Numbered from the stretch's first letter, positions 30,025-39,662 are shown. The stretch is 63,210 bases of DNA from Myxosarcina sp. GA_180221_E-2-1-MAG-40_15 (GCA_020692205.1 JAIMKV010000022.1:1-63210); one strand, 5' to 3'. Numbers and translations: made by a program. The notes: generated from the letters alone by a model not told the origin.

Positions 30025-31785
30025 CTAGACGGCTGAAAGCGTCGGTTCTTCTAAAGACGAAGATTTTGTGGGAGCATGAGCTACAGTAGAAGGATCTTCA
30101 AGCCCGACATCGCTACAGTGAGGTTCAATACCCAAACCCTTTCTAGGGTAATTTTCACAGATTTTCTGATATTGAGCGATCGCGCTATCTAATTCTTCAC
30201 GAGTTAGGGAATTGAGATAGCCACATTGACCAATTTTACCTTTGGGTAGTGGTGCAGCTAAGTTACCACCGCGCTTTTGGATGATTTTTACTTGTGATGC
30301 CCATAGGGTATCTGTTTTGAGCATTATATCATGCCAGAGACTTAATCCAAAAGAAGCGATTAAGCGCATAATTCTCTGGAACTGTGCTTTACTAATCCAC
30401 TCTAGGCGATAGGCTAAATAAGCTCCAAAGCCCATCCCAATTGAAACTGCGTGTCCGTGTAGTAAACCAGCTTCGATCTCAAATCCAGGTGACCAAGTAT
30501 GACCATAAGCGTGAGGACGACACTGATGTGTCTCATAAAGATTGTCGTATTCCGCAGCTACATAACTGCGTAAAGCAGCTCCTAAAATCTTTTGAGATAG
30601 GTCATTAATTTCGTCTTCTGGTTGGCAATCCACTGTACCAAAACGAGTCTCAATCAGCCGTGGTCCAGCTTGTTCCATATAGCTAAATAACTCGGCATCC
30701 TTGGTTACTGCCATTTTGATGATTTCAATCAGGCCGTGACGCAACCATCCTTCCCGCAACGTTTTAAAGAAATAGCGATCGGTAATTGATAGAACTGGTG
30801 GATGATACGCTCCAAAAAGATTTTTATAGCCAAAGCCATCACAACAGGTTCGAGGAGAAGGTCCAGCATCGATACCTGCCACAATTGAGGTAGAAAGCAT
30901 GATGTATGGAGTATTACGATGATATAAAGCGCAGGCTAGTCCAGCAGTATCGGCAAGCACGCCACCGCCAACTATCAATACAGGTTCGTTGCGCGATACC
31001 CCTAAACGCTTAAGATCGCCGAGCATTTTTTCAACTGTGTAGATACCTTTATCTACTTCCATTGCTCGGTAAACTAGCTTGTCTAATTCGATACCATGAT
31101 AATCAAAATAATGCTCGATCTGTTCGCCATAGTAACGCTCCACATTTTGATCTACTAGGCATACGCAGCGACCATGAGAGATATACATATCTCTTAAAAT
31201 CAACTGTTCGTGATTGAGGGAGTTGTCAATAACCTTAATTGAAGTAAAGGTGCTAGACCTCATCACTGCTTCAATGGTTTGATCATCGGCAGTACTTTCA
31301 ACATATCCACGGCTTTCACGATAGTTAGAAGTTGGATATATGGCATGAGGGTTGGACTGAACCAAACGTTCTGCTAAATCTCGATAAAAGTCTTGGTCTG
31401 TACTGTTTAATAGACAATCAAGCAATTTGGTTTTGCCAACTTCAGATGAGTGGATTTTGTTAGCAAACGTATACCATTCTGCGCCAGCAGCTCGATCAAA
31501 AGCAGCAATCAGCTCTGCTAATAGACCAAAAAAGTTACTCAAGGATAGATTGAGACAACTGCGAAGCTTACGACAGGCTGATAAACCTTCTACTGCTTCT
31601 ACCGCAGCAAACTCAGCTCCTAATTCTTGGGAAAAGGCTGGGCTTTCAATTAACGAAAGAAGCAGGCTTCTAAATTGCTCGCTACAACAAATATTTTCTA
31701 CGGCGTTGTTTGTGTTTTGATACGCCAGAGGCTCACAGTCATGCATGGAGATAAATGCCTTAACTGCTGAGGAAGTCTTTGTCAT
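30025..31785 (-). CDS. Sugar phosphate cyclase (dehydroquinate synthase-like; sedoheptulose 7-phosphate cyclase group) with N-terminal extension
   Basis: 586 residues. The C-terminal catalytic part (about 190-550) is related to AroB and to sedoheptulose 7-phosphate cyclases that make valiolone- or gadusol-type C7 cyclitols: NAD-binding VLIVGGGVLADTAGLA (269-284), GAYHPP, zinc ligands Glu354 (GLIEIIKMA), His429 (HAYGHTWSP) and His445 (LLHGHAVSIG), and the family end YQKICENYPRKGLGI. The stretch GPSPRTCCDGFGYKNLFGAYH separates it from plain dehydroquinate synthase. Residues 1-150 form a Cys- and Leu-rich helical extension that I do not recognise; known relatives are about 360-450 residues. No methyltransferase or ATP-grasp gene of a mycosporine cluster is nearby. 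Product undecided. Confidence 0.85.
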   Translation of the reverse strand: MTKTSSAVKAFISMHDCEPLAYQNTNNAVENICCSEQFRSLLLSLIESPAFSQELGAEFAAVEAVEGLSACRKLRSCLNLSLSNFFGLLAELIAAFDRAAGAEWYTFANKIHSSEVGKTKLLDCLLNSTDQDFYRDLAERLVQSNPHAIYPTSNYRESRGYVESTADDQTIEAVMRSSTFTSIKVIDNSLNHEQLILRDMYISHGRCVCLVDQNVERYYGEQIEHYFDYHGIELDKLVYRAMEVDKGIYTVEKMLGDLKRLGVSRNEPVLIVGGGVLADTAGLACALYHRNTPYIMLSTSIVAGIDAGPSPRTCCDGFGYKNLFGAYHPPVLSITDRYFFKTLREGWLRHGLIEIIKMAVTKDAELFSYMEQAGPRLIETRFGTVDCQPEDEINDLSQKILGAALRSYVAAEYDNLYETHQCRPHAYGHTWSPGFEIEAGLLHGHAVSIGMGFGAYLAYRLEWISKAQFQRIMRLIASFGLSLWHDIMLKTDTLWASQVKIIQKRGGNLAAPLPKGKIGQCGYLNSLTREELDSAIAQYQKICENYPRKGLGIEPHCSDVGLEDPSTVAHAPTKSSSLEEPTLSAV

Positions 31786-32354
31786 TATTAATTCCGAAAA
31801 AAAGGTATGTGCAAGATTGTTTAGGGTTGTGTAAGTCCCCGCTTAAGTTAAATTAACATGATTGCTCAAAAAAATTAAGAAAATTTTATAAAAATGCTTT
31901 TTTGGCGCATATCATGGTATTGGACAACACAATTTTGATGCTTTTTCATCGACAGCGAATATTACTCATTCTTAAAAGTTGCACTCAAAAAATGTCCAAG
32001 ACCGCACTGCAATAAAAGAGCAGCAACAAAGCCAAGCACTATAGCTATATAAGAGATTATTTGAGGAATAATAAAGAAAAATTCTTAGTAAATGTTCAGC
32101 ACTTACTTTACATAGTAACTATAAATCACCTATTCCTGACAAGTTTATCGATATATTCGCCGAAATTAATTTGAGCGATCGCCTGTTTGCCTACTTTTCA
32201 GACATTCTCATCAGGCAATTTGCATGTTATTGAGCGAAAATTCCTTTATTTAATCCATAATTAGCAACGCCCGAAAATAAATTAAGCAGCAACATTGGCA
32301 ACAGTCAGGACTAAAATTAAAATCGAGCCTACTTTAAGCTTTATTTTTTGATAA
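31786..32354. other. Divergent intergenic region
   Basis: 569 AT-rich bases between the starts of the cyclase (minus) and yaaA (plus). No coding frame of note and no strong hairpin was recognised. Both promoters should be here. Confidence 0.4.
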
Positions 32355-33134
32355 GTGCTGATCTTAATTTCCCCTGCTAAAACCGTAGATTTTGAAACCC
32401 CTGCCAGAATTTCTCGCTGTTCTCAACCAGAGTTTGTCTCGGACACCCAAGTTTTAGTCAAGCAACTGCAACGCTTATCGGCGCCAGAACTTGCCTCCCT
32501 AATGAAGATTAGCGACAAGCTAGGTAAGTTAAACGCATCCCGTTATCAGACTTGGCAGCCAAAGAGCGATCGCATTAATGCTAAACAGGCTTTGCTAGCA
32601 TTTCAGGGGGATGTTTATCAAGGGATGAATGTTGATCGCTTTGAAGCAGAGGATTTTGACTTTGCTCAAGAGCATCTGAGGATTTTATCAGGATTATACG
32701 GAGTACTGCGACCATTAGATTTAATTCAACCCTATAGATTAGAAATGGGGACAAAACTGGCTCACTCGAAGTTACAAGATTTATCCGTGAATACTCTCTA
32801 TGAGTTTTGGCAAAATAAACTCGCTCAAGGGATTAATCGGCAATTAGAGAAGTTGGAATCTAAAACTATCGTTAATCTAGCTTCTAATGAATATTTCCAA
32901 GCAGTAAAACCCAAGTTACTCACGGGAAATATTATTACTCCCGTGTTTAAAGATTGGAAAAATGACCAATATAAAATCATTAGCTTCTATGCTAAAAAAG
33001 CTCGGGGCATGATGGCAGCATATATTATTAAACACCGCCTGGAAAACATTGAGGCTATTCAAGATTTTAGTGAAGCTGGGTATAGTTATAGTGCCGAAAT
33101 GTCCCAAGATCATAATTTAGTTTTCCTACGCTGA
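32355..33134 (+). CDS. yaaA: Peroxide stress protein YaaA (DUF328/UPF0246)
   Basis: 259 residues beginning at a GTG (32355) that gives the family N-terminus MLILISPAKT. Conserved segments: LLAFQGDVYQGMN, RILSGLYGVLRPLDLIQPYRLEMGT, NLASNEYF and DFSEAGYSYS. In E. coli YaaA limits intracellular iron and oxidative DNA damage under peroxide stress and has a DNA-binding fold. Length typical. Single gene. Confidence 0.95.
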   Translation: MLILISPAKTVDFETPARISRCSQPEFVSDTQVLVKQLQRLSAPELASLMKISDKLGKLNASRYQTWQPKSDRINAKQALLAFQGDVYQGMNVDRFEAEDFDFAQEHLRILSGLYGVLRPLDLIQPYRLEMGTKLAHSKLQDLSVNTLYEFWQNKLAQGINRQLEKLESKTIVNLASNEYFQAVKPKLLTGNIITPVFKDWKNDQYKIISFYAKKARGMMAAYIIKHRLENIEAIQDFSEAGYSYSAEMSQDHNLVFLR

Positions 33135-33396
33135 TACTCTGTTTAATTTGGTTAATGAGCCAACGCAGATTGCTCGTGCTTAGGTTTTTTTAATTAAAGT
33201 CTGATTAAGAGGTGCGATCGCAGACGCACTCTTTGATTGACTATCAACTGTAATCTATTTAACCACTGTATTTATACTGGAATAATTAATTTAAATTGCA
33301 AATATGCGCTTTCTGCATTGATATTAGGTACAATTCTGTCTTCCAAGAATTTACTGATTCCCACGAATTTTGGTACAGAATAACTGATAACTTAAG

Positions 33397-34206
33397 ATGA
33401 AAAAATACATTGCAGAATTAATTGGGACTTTTTGGTTAGTCCTCGGTGGTTGCGGTAGTGCTGTATTAGCAGCAGTCTTTACTTCTGACTCGACTACCAT
33501 TGGTCAAGACACCTACTTTCCATTAGGAATTAGCTTTGTCGGCGTTTCTTTGGCCTTTGGCTTGACTGTATTGACTATGGCTTATGCTATTGGGCATATC
33601 TCTGGATGTCATCTCAATCCTGCCGTTTCTTTTGGTTTGTGGGCCGGCAAACGCTTTTCAGGAAAACTATTATTGCCATATATTGTTGCACAGGTAATTG
33701 GTGCAGTTTTGGCTGGGGGTTTAATTTACTTAATTGCTAGCGGCAATCCTGATTTTAGTTTAGCTGGGTCTAATCCTTTAGCAACGAATGGTTATGGTGA
33801 ACATTCTCCAGGTGGCTATCCTCTAATTAGCTGTCTAATTACCGAAATAGTTCTTACCTTTATGTTTTTAATGATTATTTTAGGCTCGACTGATTTGCGT
33901 GCGCCTGCTGGGTTTGCGCCTATTGCAATTGGTTTGGGACTAACTCTCATTCACTTAATTAGTATTCCTGTAACCAATACTTCAGTCAATCCTGCTCGTA
34001 GCACTGGTGTTGCTTTATGGGCTGGCACCGAACTTTTTGCTCAATTATGGTTATTTTGGTTAGCTCCTATTGTAGGTGCATTGTTGGCGGGATGGACTTA
34101 TCATAGTCTATTTTCTGAAGAAGTAGCAGAACAATTAATCCCTGAAGCATTAACAGATAGTGATTTTGATCGATCGCAATTAGAAGACGAGCAAACTTCT
34201 ATATAA
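33397..34206 (+). CDS. aqpZ: Aquaporin Z
   Basis: 269 residues with six transmembrane helices and the two NPA boxes: [15 protein letters not shown] (about residue 75) and [16 protein letters not shown] (about 200). The residues around the second NPA box (ar/R Arg following NPA) fit a water-selective AqpZ-type channel rather than a glycerol facilitator. The C-terminus has an acidic tail of about 25 residues beyond the last helix. ATG at 33397. Confidence 0.96.
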   Translation: MKKYIAELIGTFWLVLGGCGSAVLAAVFTSDSTTIGQDTYFPLGISFVGVSLAFGLTVLTMAYAIGHISGCHLNPAVSFGLWAGKRFSGKLLLPYIVAQVIGAVLAGGLIYLIASGNPDFSLAGSNPLATNGYGEHSPGGYPLISCLITEIVLTFMFLMIILGSTDLRAPAGFAPIAIGLGLTLIHLISIPVTNTSVNPARSTGVALWAGTELFAQLWLFWLAPIVGALLAGWTYHSLFSEEVAEQLIPEALTDSDFDRSQLEDEQTSI

Positions 34207-34249
34207 TAAAATCTCGTCGCGGTGTGACTCGCAGCTTCTAAAGCAACAG

Positions 34250-34344
34250 CATGGTTATTTACGTCGCACCGCTTATTTCATCTCAGGTATTAAGATCAAC
34301 GAATCAAAGTTTTAATCAACTACCAGAATTGAATAAGCTATAGG
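34250..34344 (+). pseudogene. Decayed fragment of a DinB-like gene
   Basis: Two blocks identical to the intact DinB-like gene downstream, in the same order and orientation: 13 bases at 34256-34268 (also at 35227-35239) and 22 bases at 34314-34335 (also at 35294-35315). Similarity continues around the second block (34303-34344 against 35283-35324). The blocks are 45 bases apart here and 54 in the intact gene. The fragment is not open. Confidence 0.65.
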
Positions 34345-34353
34345 AGAAAAACG

Positions 34354-34965
34354 TTGACAATGTTTGAAAGTTTAACCATCAATTCTAATACCCAAAGCGA
34401 TCGCATTTTAATTCTGACCGAAATGACTTGGTTCGACTACGAAAAGCTAGCTCAAGACAATTGGGAATATCGTATATCCTACTCAAGCAATGTAATCACA
34501 ATAGTGTCTCCTAGTAGAAATCACGAAAGAATAGCCCAGACAATAAGCATTTTAATTAATGCCTACTGTCGCAAGTATCAAATTCCTTATTTTGCTTTGG
34601 GTGCAAAAGATATTAGAAAGCAGTTTATAGCAGGGAAACAGCCAGATGCTTCTTACTGTTTTTGGACTGAAAAAGATCCCCCAGACTTAGCAGTTGAGGT
34701 TAATTACACAAGTGGCAGCATTAACGATCTTGAAAAATACAAACTGCTGAATGTGCCTGAAGTTTGGATCTGGCAAGATAACTCAATATCTTTTTATCGA
34801 CTAAAAAATGGTGAATATTTTAGCCAATGTGTGAGCTTTAATCTGAGTAGTCCTAATACATCTGTTAACTTTGCCCTTAATTCAGGCTTTCTCAATCAAT
34901 ATATTGCTAGAGGTTTAACCGAAGACAATCTAACTATCGAAACCGAGTTTTTTAATGCTCTTTAG
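34354..34965 (+). CDS. Uma2 family (DUF820) restriction-endonuclease-like protein
   Basis: 203 residues. PD-(D/E)XK-fold protein of the Uma2 group, very abundant in cyanobacteria and of unclear role. Seen here: the N-terminal TWFDYEKLAQDNWEYRI, the nuclease-like core KQPDASYCF, DLAVEVNYTSG and EKYKLLNVPEVWIWQDN. TTG at 34354 fits the GGAG box (seven bases upstream); an ATG six bases later is possible. The ribosome-binding site lies inside the decayed DinB-like fragment, which suggests the gene was placed here by rearrangement. Confidence 0.88.
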   Translation: MTMFESLTINSNTQSDRILILTEMTWFDYEKLAQDNWEYRISYSSNVITIVSPSRNHERIAQTISILINAYCRKYQIPYFALGAKDIRKQFIAGKQPDASYCFWTEKDPPDLAVEVNYTSGSINDLEKYKLLNVPEVWIWQDNSISFYRLKNGEYFSQCVSFNLSSPNTSVNFALNSGFLNQYIARGLTEDNLTIETEFFNAL

Positions 34966-35077
34966 CATCTAAGAAAGAATAGAAAAATTTGCTGTATAAT
35001 TACATCAGGAATGACGAGGAATTTTTAAAACAACATCTTACGGCTGGCTGAATAATAATAGTTTGTGAATATTACCG

Positions 35078-35611
35078 ATGAGTCTTTTGTCTAATTTACA
35101 GCTAATGAGCCAGTATAACCAATTGATGAATCAGAAAGTTTATCAGATAGCACAACAGTTAGGCGAGCAAAAAATTCAACAAAACCAAGGTGCTTTTTTT
35201 GACTCAATTTTAGGAACTCTAAATCATATTTACGTCGCAGATGTGATTTGGCTGAGACGGTTTGCCCAACATTCAAAACAATATCAAAGCTTAAATCAAC
35301 TACCAGAATTGAATAGCTATCAGGCATTAGATCAAATAGTTTCTAATAACCTAGAAACTTTGACTCAGCTCAGGCAAAAATTAGATATAATTATGATTAA
35401 TTGGTGTCAAGAAATCGAGTCGCAAGATCTAGAGAGTAGTTTGCTATACATCGATACCAAAGGACAGCAATACCAGAAAAACTTTGGACAACTAATACAG
35501 CACTTTTTTAATCATCAAACTCATCATCGAGGTCAAGTTTCGACTTTGATTAGTCAGCAGGGACTAGATTTGGGAGTAACTGACTTATTGATGATTATTT
35601 GCGAACAGTAA
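35078..35611 (+). CDS. DinB family protein
   Basis: 177 residues, four-helix-bundle DinB fold with the His triad for a divalent metal: LNHIYVADVIWLRR (about residue 47) and HFFNHQTHHRGQVSTLI (about 147-163). DinB/YfiT proteins include thiol-dependent S-transferases and DNA-damage induced proteins; the exact function is unknown. ATG at 35078. Partly duplicated 1 kb upstream (34250-34344). Confidence 0.88.
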   Translation: MSLLSNLQLMSQYNQLMNQKVYQIAQQLGEQKIQQNQGAFFDSILGTLNHIYVADVIWLRRFAQHSKQYQSLNQLPELNSYQALDQIVSNNLETLTQLRQKLDIIMINWCQEIESQDLESSLLYIDTKGQQYQKNFGQLIQHFFNHQTHHRGQVSTLISQQGLDLGVTDLLMIICEQ

Positions 35612-35671
35612 AGTTATATGCTGAAAATTATTGTGACAAGAATTTTACGTGCCGCTCTAAAGTAACTCATA

Positions 35672-36298
35672 ATGCCAAATATCGAAGCTATATCTGCCAT
35701 GCCCAATGGCGACAATCCAACATATTTACTCGTGGTGCTACATGGTTGGGGCGCTAACTATCAAGACTTTGTGCCTTTTGCTAAAGTGCTTAATCTCGAT
35801 GGCTTTGGCTACTTTTTCCCCAATGCTCCCTTCACTCATTTTCAAGTGCCAGGTGGCAAGGCATGGTACGCGCTTGAAAATAAAGAATTTACGGGTTTAG
35901 CTGAAAGCCGACGGTTATTATTCGATTGGTTAAACTCGCTGGAAGCTTCTACAGGAGTACCCCTGAATCAGACAGTTTTAGCTGGTTTTTCTCAGGGAGG
36001 GGCAATGACGTTAGACGTTGGCTTGACTCTGCCCTTAGCTGCTGTGTGTAGCTTTAGCGGCTATCTACATTATCAACCCCAACCACAGGAAAAAGCTGCT
36101 TTTCCACCCACCATGATTATCCACGGCAAACAAGATTTCGTAGTACCGTTACAGGCGGCGATTAAAGCCAGAGATGAATTAACCAAGATCGGCGTTAACG
36201 TAAAGTATCAGGAATTTGATATGGCTCATGAAGTTCAAGAACCAGCGATCGCCTTATTCAAACAGTTTCTCATCGAGCAAGTTATTAATCGGGATTAG
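35672..36298 (+). CDS. Phospholipase/carboxylesterase-type alpha/beta hydrolase
   Basis: 208 residues. Compact alpha/beta hydrolase of the carboxylesterase/acyl-thioesterase group: oxyanion region LHGWGANYQDF, nucleophile elbow AGFSQGGAM (Ser about 109), Asp in HGKQDFVVPL and His in FDMAHEV. Cytoplasmic, no signal peptide. ATG at 35672. Same strand and 60 bases after the DinB-like gene. Confidence 0.92.
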   Translation: MPNIEAISAMPNGDNPTYLLVVLHGWGANYQDFVPFAKVLNLDGFGYFFPNAPFTHFQVPGGKAWYALENKEFTGLAESRRLLFDWLNSLEASTGVPLNQTVLAGFSQGGAMTLDVGLTLPLAAVCSFSGYLHYQPQPQEKAAFPPTMIIHGKQDFVVPLQAAIKARDELTKIGVNVKYQEFDMAHEVQEPAIALFKQFLIEQVINRD

Positions 36299-36305
36299 GG
36301 CAGAA

Positions 36306-36644
36306 TTATTGCTCATATAGAATTTGTTCAAAACAAAATTGTCCTACCTCAACCAAAGCAGTTGCGGCTTTTTTGTCGGTTGTTGAAGCTGCGGTTAACT
36401 GTTGAAATTCCTGGAAATTGTATTGCTGTTCAAACTCGTTGATCGTACAATCACACAATCTTTTAGCTTCACTTTCCTCTAATCCTTCTTCCAAAGAGGT
36501 TTGGATACATTCTTGATTGTAATCCCGAACAAATTCGGCTGGGTATTGATTCGCTTTTTGAGCAGTGACAGTTCCCGCAGTGACTGCCATACCATCTGTA
36601 ACGAACCAAGATAAACTAAATAAAGCAGAGTAAAAATATTGCAT
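36306..36644 (-). CDS. Small secreted Cys-containing protein of unknown function
   Basis: 112 residues from ATG at 36644; GTG at 36653 is an alternative start. An N-terminal hydrophobic signal-like segment is followed by an acidic helical domain with four Cys (NQECIQ, RLCDCTINEF, FCFEQ) likely to form two disulfides. I do not recognise a named family. Convergent with the hydrolase gene, seven bases between the stops. Confidence 0.65.
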   Translation of the reverse strand: MQYFYSALFSLSWFVTDGMAVTAGTVTAQKANQYPAEFVRDYNQECIQTSLEEGLEESEAKRLCDCTINEFEQQYNFQEFQQLTAASTTDKKAATALVEVGQFCFEQILYEQ

Positions 36645-36780
36645 AGCAATCACAATAGGTTTTTTTGGCTAGACTTGGTTCAATTTAACAGTTAATTATC
36701 TATATCTTTTAGCTATTTATTTTAAGCAAAAGTATTTAAAAGCTAATGACTAGCAAGTTAAATCAGATGAGACGTACTTA

Positions 36781-37710
36781 ATGATCGATAGTTCCCAAAT
36801 CAAACAAAAGGCGATTGAGCTTGGATTTCATTTAGTTGGTATTGCCACAATTGATAACCATCAGGATCGCTCAGTAGAACACCTGAAACGCTGGCTGGAT
36901 TCAGGATATCAGGCAGACATGGCTTGGATGGCAAGCCCCAAAAGAGCAGATATTCGTACCTATATGCCCGAAGCGCAATCGCTAATTGCTGTTGCCTTAA
37001 ATTATTACACACCTCATCAACACTCCGATCAGCCTGAAATCGGCAAAATTTCTCGTTATGGTTGGGGCAGAGATTATCATAAAGTCTTAGGCAAAAAGCT
37101 CAAGATTTTGAGTAGCTGGTTGCGATCGCAAGATGAATCGATTCAGACTCGTTATGCGTTAGATACTGCCCCAATTCAGGATAAGGTTTGGGCGCAACGG
37201 GCGGGTTTGGGCTGGATTGCTAAAAATGGCAATTTAATTACTCGAAAATATGGCAGTTGGGTATTTTTAGGGGAAGTCTTGACTAATTTAGCACTAACTC
37301 CCGATCTGCCTCATGCTAGCCATTGTGGTAGCTGTACCCGCTGTCTAGAAGCTTGCCCGACTGGTGCGATCGTCAAGCCTCATGTAGTCGATGCTAATCG
37401 TTGCATTGCTTACCATACAATTGAAAATCGCGAGGTGAAATTACCCAAGGCGATCGCTGATAAGCTTTCAGGATGGGTGGCAGGATGTGATATTTGTCAG
37501 GATGTTTGCCCTTGGAATCAACGTTTTGCTCGCGAGACGGATGTGGCTGATTTTCAGCCTTACCCGACTAATCTCCAGCCACAGCTAAGCGAGTTAGCCA
37601 ATTTAGATGAAGCAGAATGGGATCGGCGTTTTCGCGCCTCTGCCCTCAGAAGAATCAAGCCAGATATGTGGCGACGCAATGCTTGTGCTAATCTCAATAA
37701 AGAGAAATAA
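36781..37710 (+). CDS. queG: Epoxyqueuosine reductase
   Basis: 309 residues. Cobalamin-dependent enzyme that reduces epoxyqueuosine to queuosine in tRNA anticodons. Two ferredoxin-like 4Fe-4S sites: CGSCTRCLEACP (Cys182, 185, 188, 192) and GCDICQDVCPW (Cys236, 239, 243), with Cys208 nearby. The N-terminal domain shows LGFHLVGIA, KRWLDSGYQADMAWM and KVWAQRAGLGWIAKNGNLI. ATG at 36781. The protein is short, without the C-terminal HEAT extension of some homologues. Confidence 0.96.
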   Translation: MIDSSQIKQKAIELGFHLVGIATIDNHQDRSVEHLKRWLDSGYQADMAWMASPKRADIRTYMPEAQSLIAVALNYYTPHQHSDQPEIGKISRYGWGRDYHKVLGKKLKILSSWLRSQDESIQTRYALDTAPIQDKVWAQRAGLGWIAKNGNLITRKYGSWVFLGEVLTNLALTPDLPHASHCGSCTRCLEACPTGAIVKPHVVDANRCIAYHTIENREVKLPKAIADKLSGWVAGCDICQDVCPWNQRFARETDVADFQPYPTNLQPQLSELANLDEAEWDRRFRASALRRIKPDMWRRNACANLNKEK

Positions 37711-37785
37711 TTGTTTTTATTTGACAGATATCATAATTTTTACTAATTATAATTGCCCTATTAATTCCCCCATACCGAGGATTCA

Positions 37786-38451
37786 ATGACTGCTAAGGTA
37801 ATTTTATTTGACTTTGATGGTACTATTGCTGATACTTACCAAGCGATCGCCAATATTACTAATCAATTATCAACTGAATTTGGTTATAAGGCGCTAGAGC
37901 CAGCAGAATTATTATTAATTAAAAATTTAAGCTCCCGCGAAATAGTCAAACGTTCCGAAATATCTGCGTTTAAGTTACCTTTTTTAGTCAGGCGGATTCG
38001 CTTAGAATTGAGCAAAGAAATCGCTGAACTAGAGCCAATTTCAGATATGGATCGGGCTTTATTAAGCTTAAAAACCCAAGGTTATGTTTTAGGTATTGTT
38101 ACTTCTAATAATCAAGAAAATGTTGAGATATTTTTAACTAAAAACCAGTTGAACCATTTATTTAGCTACACATACTCTGGCACAGGTATTTTTGGTAAAC
38201 ATCGAGTAATTAATCAAGCAATTAGAGAAAATGGGCTGAATAAATCTGAGGTAATTTATGTTGGCGACGAAACCCGAGATATTAGATCGGCTAGAAAAAG
38301 CCGTATTCCCGTGATTGCTGTAGGCTGGGGCTTTAATGCCGTCGAAATTTTAGCAGAACACCAACCAGATTACATTGCCAATAATCCGTCAGAATTATTA
38401 GCTGCGATCGCACTTTGGCAGTCTCATCGAGCAGAAACTAAGGTTAATTAA
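37786..38451 (+). CDS. HAD-superfamily hydrolase (phosphoglycolate phosphatase-like)
   Basis: 221 residues. Motif I DFDGTIADTYQ (residues 8-18), motif II (IVTSNNQ), a Lys in FGKHRV and motif IV VGDETRDIRSARKS. The helical cap after motif I places it in subfamily I with phosphoglycolate phosphatases and beta-phosphoglucomutases. The substrate is not determined by sequence. ATG at 37786, 75 bases after queG. Confidence 0.92.
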   Translation: MTAKVILFDFDGTIADTYQAIANITNQLSTEFGYKALEPAELLLIKNLSSREIVKRSEISAFKLPFLVRRIRLELSKEIAELEPISDMDRALLSLKTQGYVLGIVTSNNQENVEIFLTKNQLNHLFSYTYSGTGIFGKHRVINQAIRENGLNKSEVIYVGDETRDIRSARKSRIPVIAVGWGFNAVEILAEHQPDYIANNPSELLAAIALWQSHRAETKVN

Positions 38452-38479
38452 TTTTTACGAAGTCAGAGTCAGCCCCGTC

Positions 38480-38540
38480 GTTTAACACCCCAATGCGATG
38501 GGTGCAAGCGGCGGAGTACCTTCGACCGCTCGATAATTAT
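38480..38540. repeat. Short palindromic GC-rich segment
   Basis: In the gap before the hydrolase gene: AGCGG, then CGGAGTACCTTCGA, then CCGCT, preceded by AATGCGATGGGTGC. It resembles dispersed palindromic cyanobacterial repeats. A short hairpin with a 5-bp outer stem. Confidence 0.35.
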
Positions 38541-38610
38541 CTCAAGACATACATAAGTTATTAAGTTACGTTAAAAAAGTGTAATGAGTCGAGGCTTTAA
38601 GTAATTTTCG

Positions 38611-39522
38611 ATGACAATAGGTAATCATAATCCTCAATTTTTATTGTTTGCTCAACATGGATGGGCTGATACAGGTAATTGCATTGGTAGATTCGCCAAA
38701 GCAGCAGCCGATCCTGAGACGATGGTTATTGCCCCTAGCTTAGGATTAATTAAAACTTTTATTAGAATTGAACCTTTAGTTAAACAACTCGAACAAATTG
38801 CCACTGCAACAATCAACAACTATCCAGATACTCCAATTAAAATAATTGGACATTCGATGGGTGGATTGATGTGGCTAGAAGTACTAAATCGTAACCCTCA
38901 GTGGTGGCATAAAATTCACTCCTTAATTTTGCTTGGTTCTCCTGTAGGCGGTTCAAATATAGCCCGAATCATCGATCCTTTTAACTTTGGTATCGGTACA
39001 GCAAGAGATTTAGGCAAGAATCGCCGTCATATAGCCGAAAAAATTGCGCGAACAATTCCGACCCTTTCTGTCGCCAGCGAAACTGGGATGGGTAGTGATG
39101 GTTTAGTCACGGTAGAAAATACTAAGTTTGATCATAGTAACTGGCTGCTAATATCTGGTATCTCGCACAACGCAATGCGATATCATCCCGAAATGATCTC
39201 ACTTGTGCAAAACTTTTGGGCAAATCCTCAACTAGGTTTACCGCCAGAAGAAGATCTCCCCAATCAGTTTATCAGACGCTTACGTTCGATTCCTGGAATG
39301 ACTGATACCGACTATCGAAATTTTGAGCGATCGCAAATTATTGCTAGCTTTCCCACTCATCGTACTACGCTTCATACCTGGAACAAAACGTTAGGAGTCA
39401 ATCATGTGTATCTTGGCAGACAACAGCAATGTCTTTATGCTGGCTATGTTGGTTTGATGCACGCCAGTGATTTACGTCAAGCAATCCACGACATCCGAAA
39501 ATACAGTTGTCAAGACACCTAA
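38611..39522 (+). CDS. Alpha/beta hydrolase (lipase-like)
   Basis: 303 residues. N-terminal strand and oxyanion region LLFAQHGWADTGN; nucleophile motif IIGHSMGGLMW (Ser about 93) and a further LLGSPVGGSN. Candidate His in GISHNAMRYHPE; Asp in GMGSDGLV. The C-terminal 80 residues (RSQIIASFPTHRTTLHTW onward) are not typical of the fold. No signal peptide. ATG at 38611. Confidence 0.85.
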   Translation: MTIGNHNPQFLLFAQHGWADTGNCIGRFAKAAADPETMVIAPSLGLIKTFIRIEPLVKQLEQIATATINNYPDTPIKIIGHSMGGLMWLEVLNRNPQWWHKIHSLILLGSPVGGSNIARIIDPFNFGIGTARDLGKNRRHIAEKIARTIPTLSVASETGMGSDGLVTVENTKFDHSNWLLISGISHNAMRYHPEMISLVQNFWANPQLGLPPEEDLPNQFIRRLRSIPGMTDTDYRNFERSQIIASFPTHRTTLHTWNKTLGVNHVYLGRQQQCLYAGYVGLMHASDLRQAIHDIRKYSCQDT

Positions 39523-39590
39523 AAATCTTTACTCAAATTACTTGACAAATCTAGGTGAGTAATTGTTATACTAACTTTGTTGCAAAACGT

Positions 39591-39662
39591 TGGGGTGTCG
39601 CCAAGCGGTAAGGCATCGGTTTTTGGTATCGACATTCCTAGGTTCGAATCCTAGCACCCCAG
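39591..39662 (+). tRNA. tRNA-Gln (anticodon UUG)
   Basis: 72 bases, complete cloverleaf without encoded CCA. Acceptor TGGGGTG pairs with CACCCCA (39655-39661), discriminator G. D-arm GCCAAGCGGTAAGGC. Anticodon stem TCGGT/ATCGA with loop TTTTGGT, anticodon TTG at 39623-39625. T-loop GGTTCGAATCC. No intron. Confidence 0.97.

Noticed and set aside
30025-31785. Mycosporine-like amino acid cluster
   Set aside because: Only the cyclase-type gene is present; the partner methyltransferase and ATP-grasp genes are absent.
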